A stretch of DNA of 62,974 bases from assembly GCF_029960785.1 (NCBI RefSeq), contig NZ_JASBQE010000072.1:1-62974 (forward strand), written 5' to 3'. The translations under genes were made by a program, and so were the position numbers. The stretch is from Polyangium sp. 15x6. Lineage in GTDB: Bacteria > Myxococcota_A > Polyangia > Polyangiales > Polyangiaceae. The notes under the pieces were generated by a model. That model searched no databases. It saw nothing but the letters and a program-made list of their open reading frames with translations, and had not been told where the DNA came from. Within the stretch, counting starts at the first letter, position 1, and the number at the start of each line of letters is the position of its first letter. Of the stretch, positions 1 to 9,500 are shown piece by piece.

Positions 1-1
1 C

Positions 2-106
2 TTCGCTCCGCAGTACGCCGACGTCGACCTCCACATCTCGCCCTGCTTCGGGGTTTGTCCACGGGACATGCCCCCCGCCTTACACCATCGCGCGATGGTT
101 TGGTAG
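2..106 (+). CDS. C-terminal end of a protein cut by the window edge (uncertain)
   Basis: An open frame enters from the left edge and stops at a TAG at 104-106. The 34 visible residues (FAPQYADVDLHISPCF onward) have mixed composition and look more like a protein tail than a shadow frame. It would converge on the kinase gene that ends 18 bp further on. Too little is visible to name a family. The palindrome CCATCGCGCGATGG lies inside the last codons. Confidence 0.25.
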   Translation, partial: FAPQYADVDLHISPCFGVCPRDMPPALHHRAMVW

Positions 107-123
107 AGAAAAACACCAGCCAT

Positions 124-3100
124 CTAGCGCCCAACCGAGAGCGAGACGTGAAAGTTCGCCCCTCGATCCTCGTTCGGACGCACTCCAATCCGACCACCGT
201 GGTTCTCTACGATGGTCTTGCAGATCGAGAGGCCCATCCCCATGCCTCCCTGCTTGGTCGTATAGAAAGGGCTGAAGATTCGCGCGGCCTCCTCCGGGTT
301 CACGCCCGGACCGCTGTCCTTCACCTCGAGCACAAGGACATCGGGATCGGTCAGGCGCGTTCGCACCAGGATTTCGTGGGGACCGGGGGCTACACCGCAT
401 GTCGCCTCGGACGCATTGACGACGAGGTTCACGATGACCTGTTGCAGCTGAACGCGGTCGCCGAGCACCGGGGGAAGCTGATCGGCGAGGTCCAGGCGGA
501 TCGCTGCGCCATTCCGCTGCACGCGGGCCCGTGTCAGCAGGACGACCTCTCGGATCGCCTCGTTGAGGTCGAGCGGCACGTGCGCTTCCCCTGAGCGTCC
601 AAACAGGGCTCGGAGCCGACGGATCACGTTCTCCGCCCGCGTGACGTCGCGGGCGATGGAGCTCGCGGCCTCGCAAGCCGCTTCCGGATTCGCCGGGTCA
701 CGCTGGAGCCAGTTCACGCACGCGCTCGCATTGGCGCCGATCGCGGCGAGCGGCTGACTGATCTCGTGGGCGATTGCGGCTGCCATCTCGCCCAGACTCG
801 ACACCCGCGTGAGATCGGCGAGCGCTGCCTGCGTGCGCTGGAGGGCCTCCTCCGAACGTCTGACCTCCGTGACGTCCCGGATGGCGCCGACGTACTGTTC
901 CTGCTCCGTCGAGTCGCCGGATACGCGATGGGCGGAAATGCTGACGTGCTTTACGAAGCCGTCCGGCATCATCAGCCGATACTCGACCTGCGGGCCTCCC
1001 ACGAGGCGCGAGGGGTCGGCGACGAGGGCATCGAAGATGCTCACGTCGTGGGGATGGATGCGCGCGCGCATCGACTCCACCGATGGCGAGCTTGCCGCAC
1101 CGAAGATGCGGAACACCTCGTCGGACCAGAAGATCTCCTCCGTCCGAGGCTTCCAGCTGAAGGTGCCCGTCTGACCGATGCTCTCGGCCTTGCTCATGTA
1201 GACCTTGGCCTGCCGCAGGTCCGCATAGAGCTGCGCGTTCTCGAGCGACATCGCGGACTGCGACGCCAGGAGCTCCAGGATCGCGAAGCGCCCCGGTGTG
1301 AAGATGCCAGGCGCGAGGTCGTTCTCCAGATGGAGAACGCCTACGAGCCGCGCCTGCTTGACGAGGGGAAGGCAGAGCACCGAGCGTGAGCCGCGTCGAC
1401 GGAAGTAGGCTTCCTCCGAGAACTGGTTTGCTTCGGCCGCATCCCCGAGCAGCACGCTCTCTTGCGTCCGTCGAACATAGTGGAGCAGCGCGAGCGGGAG
1501 CTCGCGCTCGGAGACGGGAGCACGCCGGAGGTCGAGGCTCACGCCATCGGGCTGCGCGCGGGCCTCGGCGACGACCTCGAGGGCCTCTCCGCGCGGCAGG
1601 ACGAGCACGCCTCGCTGCGCGCCGGCGTGCTCGAGCGCCGTCTTGAGCAGGGTCTCGATCAATCGCTCGAGCACGATCTCCTGCGAGATCGCTTGGCTCA
1701 GGCGGACCACCGTCGTCAGATCGAGCTCGTGGAGCCCACGCGCCAGCGCGGCGGGGCTTCCGCCGCGCTGGCCTGCCAAGAGCGACGGGTGGGCATGCTC
1801 GAGCGCGCGCACCTTCGCCTCCGCGCCCCAGGCGCGATAGGCGGCGTGAGCGACCCGGAGATAGGCCTCGGTGACGATCGCCTGCCCGCGCTGCTCGTAG
1901 AACCGCGCCGCGTGCTCGCTGGCGATCGCCTCGACGTGGGTCAGGCCCTGCTCCTGCGCCATGCGGATGGCCTTCTCGTAGAGGCCCTCCGCGTCCAGAA
2001 CCCGCCCTTCGATCCGCGCCGTCTCCGCCGCGAGGAGAATCGCCTTCGCCCCGAAGTTCTCGGGGCAGTGGGTCGCCCAGGTGTCGAGCTGCCGCTTGTA
2101 CTCGGCCAGGCTCTCGCGATGCGCGTGTATGGCCTCGGGCAGCGCGCCGTCGCAGAGCCCCGCATGCACCAGCGCGGCATAGAAATGGTGTTCCTCCACG
2201 TCGACGTTCGACGCGGAAGACCAGATGAGCGCGCGCGCGGCATTCGCAGCGTGGAGCGCGGCCCGGAGATCCCGCGCGAAGAAGCGGGCGGTCAGCTTAC
2301 GGATCCAGTACCAGCACGTGACGAGCGGCATCCCTGGGTTCGTCTCGAGGTCGCGCTCGAAGGCCGCCTCGTCGCGCGACTCGTCCGACATGTCCGGGAA
2401 GGCACTACCGGCCCGACGCAGCGTGCGGATCAGCCGGAGCTGGTCGGCTGCGAGCGCGACGCACGGCAGAACGTTGAGCTTCGCGGCAGTCTCGATGGCG
2501 ACTTCGGCCTCCGCTTCGGCATCGGCGAGGGGTCTTCCACTGGCCAGATAGTTTGAGACGATCTGGAACCCCCCGCTTCCGACGATCGGCTCTCCGATTC
2601 GTTGTGCCTCTGCGAGCGCGTGCCTCTCGTAGCGTAGGCAAGCGTCGAAGGGCTGGGACCAAGGCCCGATCATCGCGCCCATGCCGTGTCGCACGAGGGC
2701 GCGATATGGGTCGAGCCGATGGCGTTCGACGAGCTCGAGGGCGAGCTCTCCGAGCGGGCGCGCGATGGCGTAGTCGCCGAACCGGGGGCCGACCACCATG
2801 CCCAGCAGCAGATAGCCGATGGCAGAGGCTTCCGCGTGGCCGCGCTCGAGGCTCAGATTGACCATGCGGCAGACCAGGAGGTCGTGGAGCCGATCGTGAT
2901 TGCCCCACCGCGCCGGCTGGGTCAGCTGGAACGAGAGCTCGAGGGTTCGGGCGTGAAGCTCATCCGCGCAGACCGGAACGTCTGCGAGATCGGCGATGCT
3001 CCTCGTCCCGAGCTGCTCTCGAAACCGGCCGTACTCGCGGGCGAGGTCTTCGTCCGTCGGTGCCGGTGGCAACGGGCTTCCAGCCCCATTCAGGTACTCG

Positions 3101-5586
3101 AGTCCGACCTCGAGGCCTCGGTCGAAGTCGCCCGAGTAGTAGGAGACGGCCGCGCGCAGCGCCGCGACTCTTCCCGCATCGGTCAGGCGCGTGGCGCGGG
3201 CAGCGAGAGCGACGAGTCGAAGCTCGGCGCTCGCGAGCTCACCGCAGAGCGAGTCGCACTCGGCATGGCTGTAGGCGAGCTCGAACATGAGCTCGGGATG
3301 TCGCGACCACGGATCCGACTCGAGGCTCTCGAGGATTCGCGTCGCTTCGCTCACGTACGTCCGCGCGGTCGCATGAGCGCCGGTGGACTTCGCGCGCTTG
3401 CCGGCCGCCAGGCTCAACGTCACGAGCTCCACTCGCTCCGAGGCCGACAACAATGCGAGGCCGCGCGTCAGGTGCCCGACGACGTCGAATACGGATTCAA
3501 CCATGTCCGCTGGAGCCGCACCGCGAAGCTTGCGACCGATCATCGCGTGGAGCGTCGCCCTCTGCTCCTCCGAGAGGACGGAGTATGCAGCCTCGCGCAC
3601 GCGATCATGGACGAACGAGAAACCCGAGGCCCCGCGATGGAGTAGGCCGACGGCAGCTGCGTCGGCAAGGCCGCCGTCGATCTCTTGGAGCTCGCGCTCG
3701 CAGTGGCTCGCCAGCTCGGCAGCCGAGGCGGCGTTCCCGAAGCACGCGAGCGCCGCGAGCGCATCCCCCGTGGTTCTCGGGAGCCGCTCGATGCGGCGGA
3801 GGACGAGCTCGACGACGTTGTCGGTCGAAGGGCGTCCTCGAATCACGTCGAGGTCCCACGCCCAAAGGCAACGCTCTCGATCGAAGCCGATCAAGCGTGC
3901 GTCCCAGAGCTCGCGAAGAAATTGGAGCGCGAAGAAAGGATTGCCCTCCGTCTTCTCGACGACGAGCCGAGAGAGGTCGTCGATGTCGGCGGGAGGAGCC
4001 CGGAGCGCGTCGGTCAAGAGCTCGCTCACGTGCGAGCTCGAGAGGCCGGCGAGCTCGACCTCCACGAGCGGCGCGCTCATGCTGCGAAGCCGACGGATCG
4101 TCGCGGTGAGCGGGTGCGCTTCGCTGACCTCGTTGCTGCGGTAGGCGCCGACGACGAGGACGTGCTTCACGTCCGGGTGCGCCACGACGTGGTCGACGAA
4201 ATCGAGCGTGCCGCGATCCAGCCACTGGAGGTCGTCGAGGAAGAGCGAAAGCGGCCGGTCGTTCCGGGCGAACACCGAGAGAAACTGACGGAAGGCCAAG
4301 AAGTGGCGGTCCCGCACGTTCTCGAGCGGCACAGCGGGAGCCGGCGGCTGCGGTCCGAGGACGAGGGAAAGCTCCGCCACGAGCTCGCACATGAGGGGGG
4401 CGTTCGGGCCGAGCGCTCTGACGAGCGCCTCACGCCACGGCGCGAGCTCCTCCTCCGAGCGGGTGAGGAGCTGCCGTACGAGAGCGCCGAAAGCCTGGGC
4501 GAGCGGCGCGTAGGGGATGTTCCCCTTGTACTGATCGAACTTGCCGGACGCGAACCAGCCTGGTCGTGCGAGGAGAGCGCGATCGAGCTCGCGCGCGACA
4601 ACCGACTTCCCGATGCCGGAGGGCCCGGAAATGAGGAGCAGCCCTGCGGTTCCCTCGGTGGCCACGCGCTCGAACGCGCGTAACACGTCGTCGATCTCGC
4701 GCGCTCTTCCGTAGAGGCGCTCAGGCAGGACCAAGCGGTCCGGGATGTCGGCTTCGCCGAGCGGGAACGCGGATACGACTCCGGCTTCCCATTGTTCGAG
4801 GCCGCGCCGGAGATCCACCTCCACGCCAGCCGCCGTCTGGTAGCGGTCCTCGGGTGCCTTGGCGAGGAGCTTCATGACGATCGCGGCGATCGTCGCCGGA
4901 AGCGCGGGGGCGCGTTCTTCGAGCGGCACCGGCGGCCTTGCGATGTGGCAATGGACCCACTCGATCGGAAGCGATGCCGAGAACGGCAGATCACCGGCCA
5001 GGAGCTGATACAGCGTGACGCCGAGAGAGTAGAGATCGCTCCGCATGTCGACGGACCGGTTCATGCGGCCGGTCTGCTCCGGGGCGATGTAGGGTAGCGA
5101 GCCCGCGCCGTGTCGCCCCGAGTCGAAGATGCGGTGCTCGCGATCGGCGCGCATGGCGAGCCCGAAGCCAGTGAGGCGGACGCGTCCGCCCGCGTCGACG
5201 AGAATGTTGGCCGGACGGATATCCTGGTGAATCAAGCCGTGCGCATGCGTTCTGGCGAGAGCGCTCGAAAGCTCGGTCGCGATTCGCAACAGCGAACCGA
5301 CGTCGCCGTTGTGCTTCAGCCGTGTGGAGAGGAGCTCTCCGCCCGGGTCGTCGAGGAGGAGCACCGGCTTGCCCGCCTCCTGCACGAGCTCGCGGGGACG
5401 TACCGCCCATGTCGGATCGAGCTGGTCGCGGAGGTCGTGCTCGTGAAGCAGGCGCTCGACCGAGACGTGTCTCGAAGTAGGCGCGAGCACGAGCGATGGT
5501 GGCAGTTGCGCCGTCCCGAGTCGTCGCCACAGCTCCCACTCCCCATCGTGTCGGAGCAGCACCGATCCAGCCGACAGCTCGTTCAT
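124..5586 (-). CDS. Hybrid protein kinase-like/AAA/GAF/PAS sensor histidine kinase
   Basis: A 1,820-residue signalling protein. The order is a Ser/Thr-kinase-like domain (about 20-260), an AAA/NACHT-like ATPase (about 290-560), a long helical region, GAF, PAS and a C-terminal histidine kinase. The AAA domain has Walker A GPSGIGKS at about 321-328 and Walker B LFLDDLQWLD. The histidine kinase has phospho-acceptor His about 1607 in AIAHEISQPL, then the N and G boxes. The kinase domain carries HQDIRPANIL but has GFG where active kinases have DFG, and no clear VAIK lysine, so it may be a pseudokinase. From memory, relatives of this architecture often share the GFG. The start was set at MNELSAG, where homology-like sequence begins; the frame is open 41 codons further upstream. 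Probably a soluble sensor that binds a small ligand. No response regulator adjoins it. Confidence 0.9.
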   Translation of the reverse strand: MNELSAGSVLLRHDGEWELWRRLGTAQLPPSLVLAPTSRHVSVERLLHEHDLRDQLDPTWAVRPRELVQEAGKPVLLLDDPGGELLSTRLKHNGDVGSLLRIATELSSALARTHAHGLIHQDIRPANILVDAGGRVRLTGFGLAMRADREHRIFDSGRHGAGSLPYIAPEQTGRMNRSVDMRSDLYSLGVTLYQLLAGDLPFSASLPIEWVHCHIARPPVPLEERAPALPATIAAIVMKLLAKAPEDRYQTAAGVEVDLRRGLEQWEAGVVSAFPLGEADIPDRLVLPERLYGRAREIDDVLRAFERVATEGTAGLLLISGPSGIGKSVVARELDRALLARPGWFASGKFDQYKGNIPYAPLAQAFGALVRQLLTRSEEELAPWREALVRALGPNAPLMCELVAELSLVLGPQPPAPAVPLENVRDRHFLAFRQFLSVFARNDRPLSLFLDDLQWLDRGTLDFVDHVVAHPDVKHVLVVGAYRSNEVSEAHPLTATIRRLRSMSAPLVEVELAGLSSSHVSELLTDALRAPPADIDDLSRLVVEKTEGNPFFALQFLRELWDARLIGFDRERCLWAWDLDVIRGRPSTDNVVELVLRRIERLPRTTGDALAALACFGNAASAAELASHCERELQEIDGGLADAAAVGLLHRGASGFSFVHDRVREAAYSVLSEEQRATLHAMIGRKLRGAAPADMVESVFDVVGHLTRGLALLSASERVELVTLSLAAGKRAKSTGAHATARTYVSEATRILESLESDPWSRHPELMFELAYSHAECDSLCGELASAELRLVALAARATRLTDAGRVAALRAAVSYYSGDFDRGLEVGLEYLNGAGSPLPPAPTDEDLAREYGRFREQLGTRSIADLADVPVCADELHARTLELSFQLTQPARWGNHDRLHDLLVCRMVNLSLERGHAEASAIGYLLLGMVVGPRFGDYAIARPLGELALELVERHRLDPYRALVRHGMGAMIGPWSQPFDACLRYERHALAEAQRIGEPIVGSGGFQIVSNYLASGRPLADAEAEAEVAIETAAKLNVLPCVALAADQLRLIRTLRRAGSAFPDMSDESRDEAAFERDLETNPGMPLVTCWYWIRKLTARFFARDLRAALHAANAARALIWSSASNVDVEEHHFYAALVHAGLCDGALPEAIHAHRESLAEYKRQLDTWATHCPENFGAKAILLAAETARIEGRVLDAEGLYEKAIRMAQEQGLTHVEAIASEHAARFYEQRGQAIVTEAYLRVAHAAYRAWGAEAKVRALEHAHPSLLAGQRGGSPAALARGLHELDLTTVVRLSQAISQEIVLERLIETLLKTALEHAGAQRGVLVLPRGEALEVVAEARAQPDGVSLDLRRAPVSERELPLALLHYVRRTQESVLLGDAAEANQFSEEAYFRRRGSRSVLCLPLVKQARLVGVLHLENDLAPGIFTPGRFAILELLASQSAMSLENAQLYADLRQAKVYMSKAESIGQTGTFSWKPRTEEIFWSDEVFRIFGAASSPSVESMRARIHPHDVSIFDALVADPSRLVGGPQVEYRLMMPDGFVKHVSISAHRVSGDSTEQEQYVGAIRDVTEVRRSEEALQRTQAALADLTRVSSLGEMAAAIAHEISQPLAAIGANASACVNWLQRDPANPEAACEAASSIARDVTRAENVIRRLRALFGRSGEAHVPLDLNEAIREVVLLTRARVQRNGAAIRLDLADQLPPVLGDRVQLQQVIVNLVVNASEATCGVAPGPHEILVRTRLTDPDVLVLEVKDSGPGVNPEEAARIFSPFYTTKQGGMGMGLSICKTIVENHGGRIGVRPNEDRGANFHVSLSVGR

Positions 5587-5867
5587 GCTCGTCCTCTGCG
5601 AGGGCGCGCTCGCGTGGACATGGACTCGTTGACTGGAAGCGACGGTCCGGCTCACTGCCAGGCGCGGCCCAAGGCAACTAGCAAAAGGGACACAGTTGAT
5701 CAATGACAATTCGAGCCGCGCTGGCCGTCACGGATGCAGGCAGCGTCGGGTCGCCGATCTCGTGCGATTTGCGCGCAACTTGCATCGCGGCGTATGTAGC
5801 TGACATCGAAACCCGACCAAGGTCGGGTTTCCTGCGTCGGCAGGATTGCTTTACATGAGCGGCACCG
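5587..5867. promoter_or_regulatory. Divergent intergenic region with a perfect 10-bp inverted repeat
   Basis: This 281-bp gap separates the divergently transcribed kinase and catalase genes and should hold both promoters. At 5809-5830 it contains AAACCCGACC, a 2-nt AA spacer and GGTCGGGTTT, a perfect inverted repeat ending 37 nt before the catalase start. It could be an operator for an oxidative-stress regulator or a hairpin in the catalase leader. There is no T-tract suited to a terminator of the kinase side. Confidence 0.45.
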
Positions 5868-7313
5868 ATGTCTACCAGGCCGAAATTGACGCACGCCACG
5901 GGGGCTCCCGTGGTGGACAATGTGAACATCCAAACCGCCGGTCCGCGCGGCCCTGCGTTGCTGCAGGACATCTGGCTGATCGAGAAGCTGGCGCACTTCG
6001 ACCGCGAGGTCATCCCCGAGCGGCGCATGCACGCCAAAGGCTCAGGGGCGTACGGGACGTTCACCGTCACGCACGACATTACGCGCTACACCCGCGCGCG
6101 GCTGTTCGCCCAGATCGGCAAGCAAACGCCCGTGTTCGTGCGATTTTCGACAGTCGCCGGCGAGCGCGGCGCCGCCGACGCCGAGCGTGATATCCGCGGC
6201 TTCGCGGTGAAGTTTTACACCGAAGAAGGCAACTGGGACATCGTTGGCAACAACACGCCGGTGTTCTTCTTTCGCGACCCGCTGCGCTTCCCCGACCTCA
6301 ATCATGCCGTGAAGCGCGACCCCCGGACCGGGATGCGCAGCGCGGATAATAACTGGGACTTCTGGTCGTCGCTGCCCGAGGCGCTCCACCAGGTGACGAT
6401 CGTGATGAGCGATCGCGGCATCCCGCGCAGCTACCGCACGATGCATGGCTTTGGCAGCCATACCTTCAGCATGCTCAATGCCGAGAACGAGCGCGTATGG
6501 GTCAAGTTCCACTTCATCAGCCAGCAGGGGATCGATAACCTGAGCGACGCCGAGGCTGAAGCGGTCGTGGGGCGAGACCGCGAGAGCCACCAGCGCGACC
6601 TATTCGAAAGCCTCGAGGCGGGTCGGTTTCCGCGCTGGAAGCTCTGCCTTCAGGTCATGACCGAGGCGCAGGCGCGGACGCACCGGCACAACCCGTTTGA
6701 CCTCACCAAGGTCTGGCCGAAGGCCGGCTATCCGCTCATTGAGATCGGCGTCCTCGAGCTGAATCGCAACCCCGACAACGTGTTCGCTGAGGTCGAGCAG
6801 GCCGCGTTCTCGCCAGCCAATATCGTCCCCGGGATCGGCTTCTCGCCGGACAAGATGCTGCAGGCGCGGCTATTCTCGTACGGCGACGCGCAGCGCTACC
6901 GGCTGGGCGTCAACTTCAATCAGATCCCCGTCAACGCGCCGAGGTGCCCGTTCCACAGCTTCCACCGTGACGGCGCGATGCGCGTCGACGGCAATCTAGG
7001 CGCCACGGCCTCCTACTTCCCCAATCGACACGGCGAATGGAACGACAGCCCGAGCGCAGGCGAGCCGCCGCTGCCCGCCGCCGGCGACTCCGCGCATTGG
7101 GATCATCGCATGGACGAGGATCACTGGGAGCAGCCGGGTTGCCTGTTCCGATTGATGTCTCCTGGGCAGCAGCAGGCGCTGTTCGACAACACCGCGCGCT
7201 CGCTCGGCGGCGCGTCGGTCGAGGTCCAACGCCGGCACGTCTCCAATTGCACCAAGGCCGACCCCGCTTACGGGGCCGGGGTGGCGCGGGCGCTCGGCCT
7301 TGACCGGGGCTAG
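5868..7313 (+). CDS. Monofunctional haem catalase
   Basis: A 481-residue small-subunit catalase that dismutates hydrogen peroxide to water and oxygen in the cytoplasm. The distal haem His55 sits in [12 protein letters not shown], the catalytic Asn about 128 in [14 protein letters not shown], and the proximal haem ligand Tyr338 in [14 protein letters not shown]. The length matches small-subunit, NADPH-binding catalases and no C-terminal flavodoxin-like domain is present, so it is not the large-subunit type. The ATG at 5868 gives the expected N terminus ([12 protein letters not shown]). No strong Shine-Dalgarno is visible. A dps remnant lies downstream on the other strand, consistent with an old peroxide-stress neighbourhood. 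Confidence 0.96.
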   Translation: MSTRPKLTHATGAPVVDNVNIQTAGPRGPALLQDIWLIEKLAHFDREVIPERRMHAKGSGAYGTFTVTHDITRYTRARLFAQIGKQTPVFVRFSTVAGERGAADAERDIRGFAVKFYTEEGNWDIVGNNTPVFFFRDPLRFPDLNHAVKRDPRTGMRSADNNWDFWSSLPEALHQVTIVMSDRGIPRSYRTMHGFGSHTFSMLNAENERVWVKFHFISQQGIDNLSDAEAEAVVGRDRESHQRDLFESLEAGRFPRWKLCLQVMTEAQARTHRHNPFDLTKVWPKAGYPLIEIGVLELNRNPDNVFAEVEQAAFSPANIVPGIGFSPDKMLQARLFSYGDAQRYRLGVNFNQIPVNAPRCPFHSFHRDGAMRVDGNLGATASYFPNRHGEWNDSPSAGEPPLPAAGDSAHWDHRMDEDHWEQPGCLFRLMSPGQQQALFDNTARSLGGASVEVQRRHVSNCTKADPAYGAGVARALGLDRG

Positions 7314-7421
7314 CAGCCCGTGGATCTACGCCAGCCCAATCGCGATCCCAACACCCCGCACATGACCCGGTTGCATCCCGTCCCACGCAGCCCGGCAGTT
7401 GGCGACCCCGGGTCAGACTGA

Positions 7422-7450
7422 CCGGAATCCTGCTCCGCTTCGGATTCCGG
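7422..7450. terminator. Hairpin downstream of catalase
   Basis: CCGGAATCC, an 11-nt loop and GGATTCCGG form a perfect 9-bp stem between the convergent catalase gene and dps remnant. No run of T follows, so terminator function is inferred from its position only. Confidence 0.4.
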
Positions 7451-7516
7451 CGCCACTTGCACTGGTTTGTCTAGAACTGTGCTATCCGCCGCCGGTCGGT
7501 GATTTGAGCGCCCGGC

Positions 7517-7790
7517 TCAGCCCTCGAGCGAGGCGCGCAGGAACCAGGCGTGCTTCTCGAACTCGGTGATGATGGCGGTGAGCAGGTCCACTGTGTCCGT
7601 GTCCTGGTGCTGCTCGACGGCCTTGCGGCTCTCGTGCAGGCCGGTGAGGTAGGCCTCGATGCGCTCGGCCAGCAGGCGCACGTGCTCCAGATCCTTCGAC
7701 GTCTCCTGCGGATAGTCCGGCAGGCGGCTCGTCTTGGCCACGTGGCGGGCGGTGCCGTACGCTTTGGCGCCCAGCGTCACCGCGCGTGCG
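7517..7790 (-). pseudogene. dps: 3' remnant of a dps (DNA-starvation ferritin) gene
   Basis: About 88 residues match the C-terminal half of Dps: a segment like LGAKAYGTARHVAKTSRL, then a helix pair ending in FEKHAWFLRASLEG and a stop. The N-terminal half, which carries the inter-subunit ferroxidase His/Asp/Glu residues, is missing. Upstream in this frame the sequence becomes the antisense of the neighbouring hydrolase gene. A GTG at 7780 could start a short product, but no ribosome-binding site is seen and a strong hairpin covers that position. Most likely a truncated, non-functional copy left by a deletion that joined it to the hydrolase 3' end. Confidence 0.75.
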
Positions 7791-7819
7791 GCACGCAGCG
7801 CAGGCCGCGTGCCGCACGC
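7784..7819. terminator. Perfect 13-bp hairpin behind the hydrolase gene
   Basis: GCGTGCGGCACGC, a 10-nt loop and GCGTGCCGCACGC form an uninterrupted 13-bp stem, starting 9 bp past the stop codon of the hydrolase (minus strand) and at the breakpoint of the dps remnant. No U-tract follows. It may end hydrolase transcription or mark a recombination junction. Confidence 0.5.
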
Positions 7820-7827
7820 ACGAGACC

Positions 7828-8655
7828 TCAACCCTGGATGAACGCCAGCAGGTCTGCGTTGACCACATCCGCGTTGATCGTGCACAGCCCATGACCCAGG
7901 CCCTTGTGGACCTTGAGGGTCCCGCGCTTGAGGAGCTTGATGGCCAGCAACGCCGAGTCCGCGATCGGAACGATCTGATCGTCGTCGCCGTGCATGACGA
8001 GGGTCGGGACTTCGATCTTCTTCAGATCCTCGGTGAAATCCGTTTCGGAAAACGCCCTGATGCAATCGTAGTGGGGCTTGATGCCGCCCATCATTCCCTG
8101 CCGCCACCAGTTGTCGATCACACCCGGCAGCACGTTCGCACCGGGCCGATTGAAGCCGTAGAACGGGCCCGAGGGCACGTCGCGATAGAACTGCGCGCGG
8201 TTGGCGACGAGCGCAGCCCGGAATCCATCGAACACTTCGATGGGCAGCCCGCCAGGATTCTTCTCGCTCTTCACCATGACCGGAGGCACGGCTCCGATGA
8301 GCACGGCTTTCGCGACACGCCCGCCGCCACCGTATTGCGCGACATACCGCGCCACTTCGCCGCCGCCGGTGGAGTGTCCGATGTGGACGGCACCCTCGAG
8401 CTTCAGATGTTCCGCCAGCGCATCGACGTCAGCAGCGTACGTATCCATATCGTTGCCGCTGAAAGTCTGTGAGGAGCGTCCGTGCCCGCGCCGATCGTGC
8501 GCAATCACGCGGAACCCTTTCGAGAGGAAGAACATGAGCTGCGCATCCCAGTCATCGCTGCTCAAGGGCCAGCCATGGTGGAACACGATCGGCTGACCGC
8601 TGCCCCAGTCCTTGTAGAAAATCTCGGTGCCGTCTTTGGTACGTACGAAGCTCAT
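7828..8655 (-). CDS. Alpha/beta hydrolase, cofactor-free chloroperoxidase/arylesterase type
   Basis: A 275-residue alpha/beta hydrolase. The nucleophile Ser95 lies in [10 protein letters not shown], the acid in [10 protein letters not shown] (about 225) and the His in GLGHGL (about 255). The oxyanion-hole segment [13 protein letters not shown] and the DRRGHGRS turn are typical of non-haem haloperoxidases and related esterases. Such enzymes hydrolyse esters and can form peracids with peroxide, which would suit a neighbour of catalase, but the true substrate cannot be read. No signal peptide is present. It may share a transcript with the two other hydrolases upstream on the same strand. Confidence 0.92.
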   Translation of the reverse strand: MSFVRTKDGTEIFYKDWGSGQPIVFHHGWPLSSDDWDAQLMFFLSKGFRVIAHDRRGHGRSSQTFSGNDMDTYAADVDALAEHLKLEGAVHIGHSTGGGEVARYVAQYGGGGRVAKAVLIGAVPPVMVKSEKNPGGLPIEVFDGFRAALVANRAQFYRDVPSGPFYGFNRPGANVLPGVIDNWWRQGMMGGIKPHYDCIRAFSETDFTEDLKKIEVPTLVMHGDDDQIVPIADSALLAIKLLKRGTLKVHKGLGHGLCTINADVVNADLLAFIQG

Positions 8656-8712
8656 GATGTGGACTCCTCGGTCTTATGGGATGGCTGGAATCTGAAGGTG
8701 TGCGAGTGCGCG

Positions 8713-9438
8713 TTACGCCAGTTCGCGGTTGAAGAACTCGAGCGTGCGGGCACGGGAGAGGCGCGCTGCTTCGGTATCGAAGTGCGCTCCGCCGTGCCGC
8801 GAGAACGCGTGACGGCAACCCGGATAGCTGAAGACCTCGAACTTCGGGTTTCCCGCGAGGGCCTCCGCGATTTCTCGCTGCGCTTTCTTCGGGATGAACT
8901 CGTCCCCTTCGGCGAGGTGCATCTGCAAGGGTCCGTCGATGTCCGCTGTTTCGCCGAGAAATTCCTCGGTACGCCCACCGTGAAAGGCGACCGCCGCATT
9001 CACGCGCGTGCGCGCCGCTGCGAGAAATGTGAGCAGCCCGCCAAGGCAGAAACCCATGACACCCACTCGTCCCGTAGCTCCCGTAAGCGTGCGCGCAGCG
9101 GCGATCGTCGCTTCGACGTCGCGCACGCCAGCGTCGATATCGAACGCCTTATAAAGGGCCAGGCCCTTCTCCCAGTCGGGTTGCGATTGAACGGACAGGT
9201 CCACGTGCGACTCCCCCTGGCGCCAGAACAGCTCCGGGCAGATCGCGATGAATCCTGCCGCGGCAAGCTCGTCGCAAGTGGTACGAAGGTCCGCATTGAC
9301 GCCAAAGACCTCATGCAGAACGACGATGGCCGGTGCCGCCGCTGCTGCCGGTCGCGCCAGGTAGCCGTTGAAGCTGCCCTCTGCTGAGCCGATGCGAAAC
9401 ACATGTTCGGGGTCGTCATGCCAGGTCGATGCAGCCAT
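8713..9438 (-). CDS. Dienelactone hydrolase family protein
   Basis: A 241-residue cytoplasmic hydrolase. The nucleophile Cys131 is in GVMGFCLGGLLTF, the acid is in AEGDEFIPKKA, and the His is in GCRHAFSRHG, the Cys-Asp-His triad of the carboxymethylenebutenolidase family. The N-terminal VVLHEVFGVNADLR segment is also characteristic. The start is set at MAASTWHDD; the frame is open 13 codons further. Related proteins open dienelactones in aromatic breakdown, but many act on other esters and no aromatic pathway gene is nearby. It lies 57 bp upstream of the chloroperoxidase-type hydrolase on the same strand. Confidence 0.9.
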   Translation of the reverse strand: MAASTWHDDPEHVFRIGSAEGSFNGYLARPAAAAAPAIVVLHEVFGVNADLRTTCDELAAAGFIAICPELFWRQGESHVDLSVQSQPDWEKGLALYKAFDIDAGVRDVEATIAAARTLTGATGRVGVMGFCLGGLLTFLAAARTRVNAAVAFHGGRTEEFLGETADIDGPLQMHLAEGDEFIPKKAQREIAEALAGNPKFEVFSYPGCRHAFSRHGGAHFDTEAARLSRARTLEFFNRELA

Positions 9439-9500
9439 TTGCGTGCTTCTCCGATCGGAATATGCGTTGCAAGGCACCTAGGACAAAAGTGAGGCGCGCG

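Noticed and set aside
1462-4683. Long plus-strand ORFs opposite the hybrid kinase gene
   Set aside because: They mirror the codon structure of the kinase on the other strand, are rich in Arg, Glu and Ala, and show no motif. High GC makes such antisense frames stay open.
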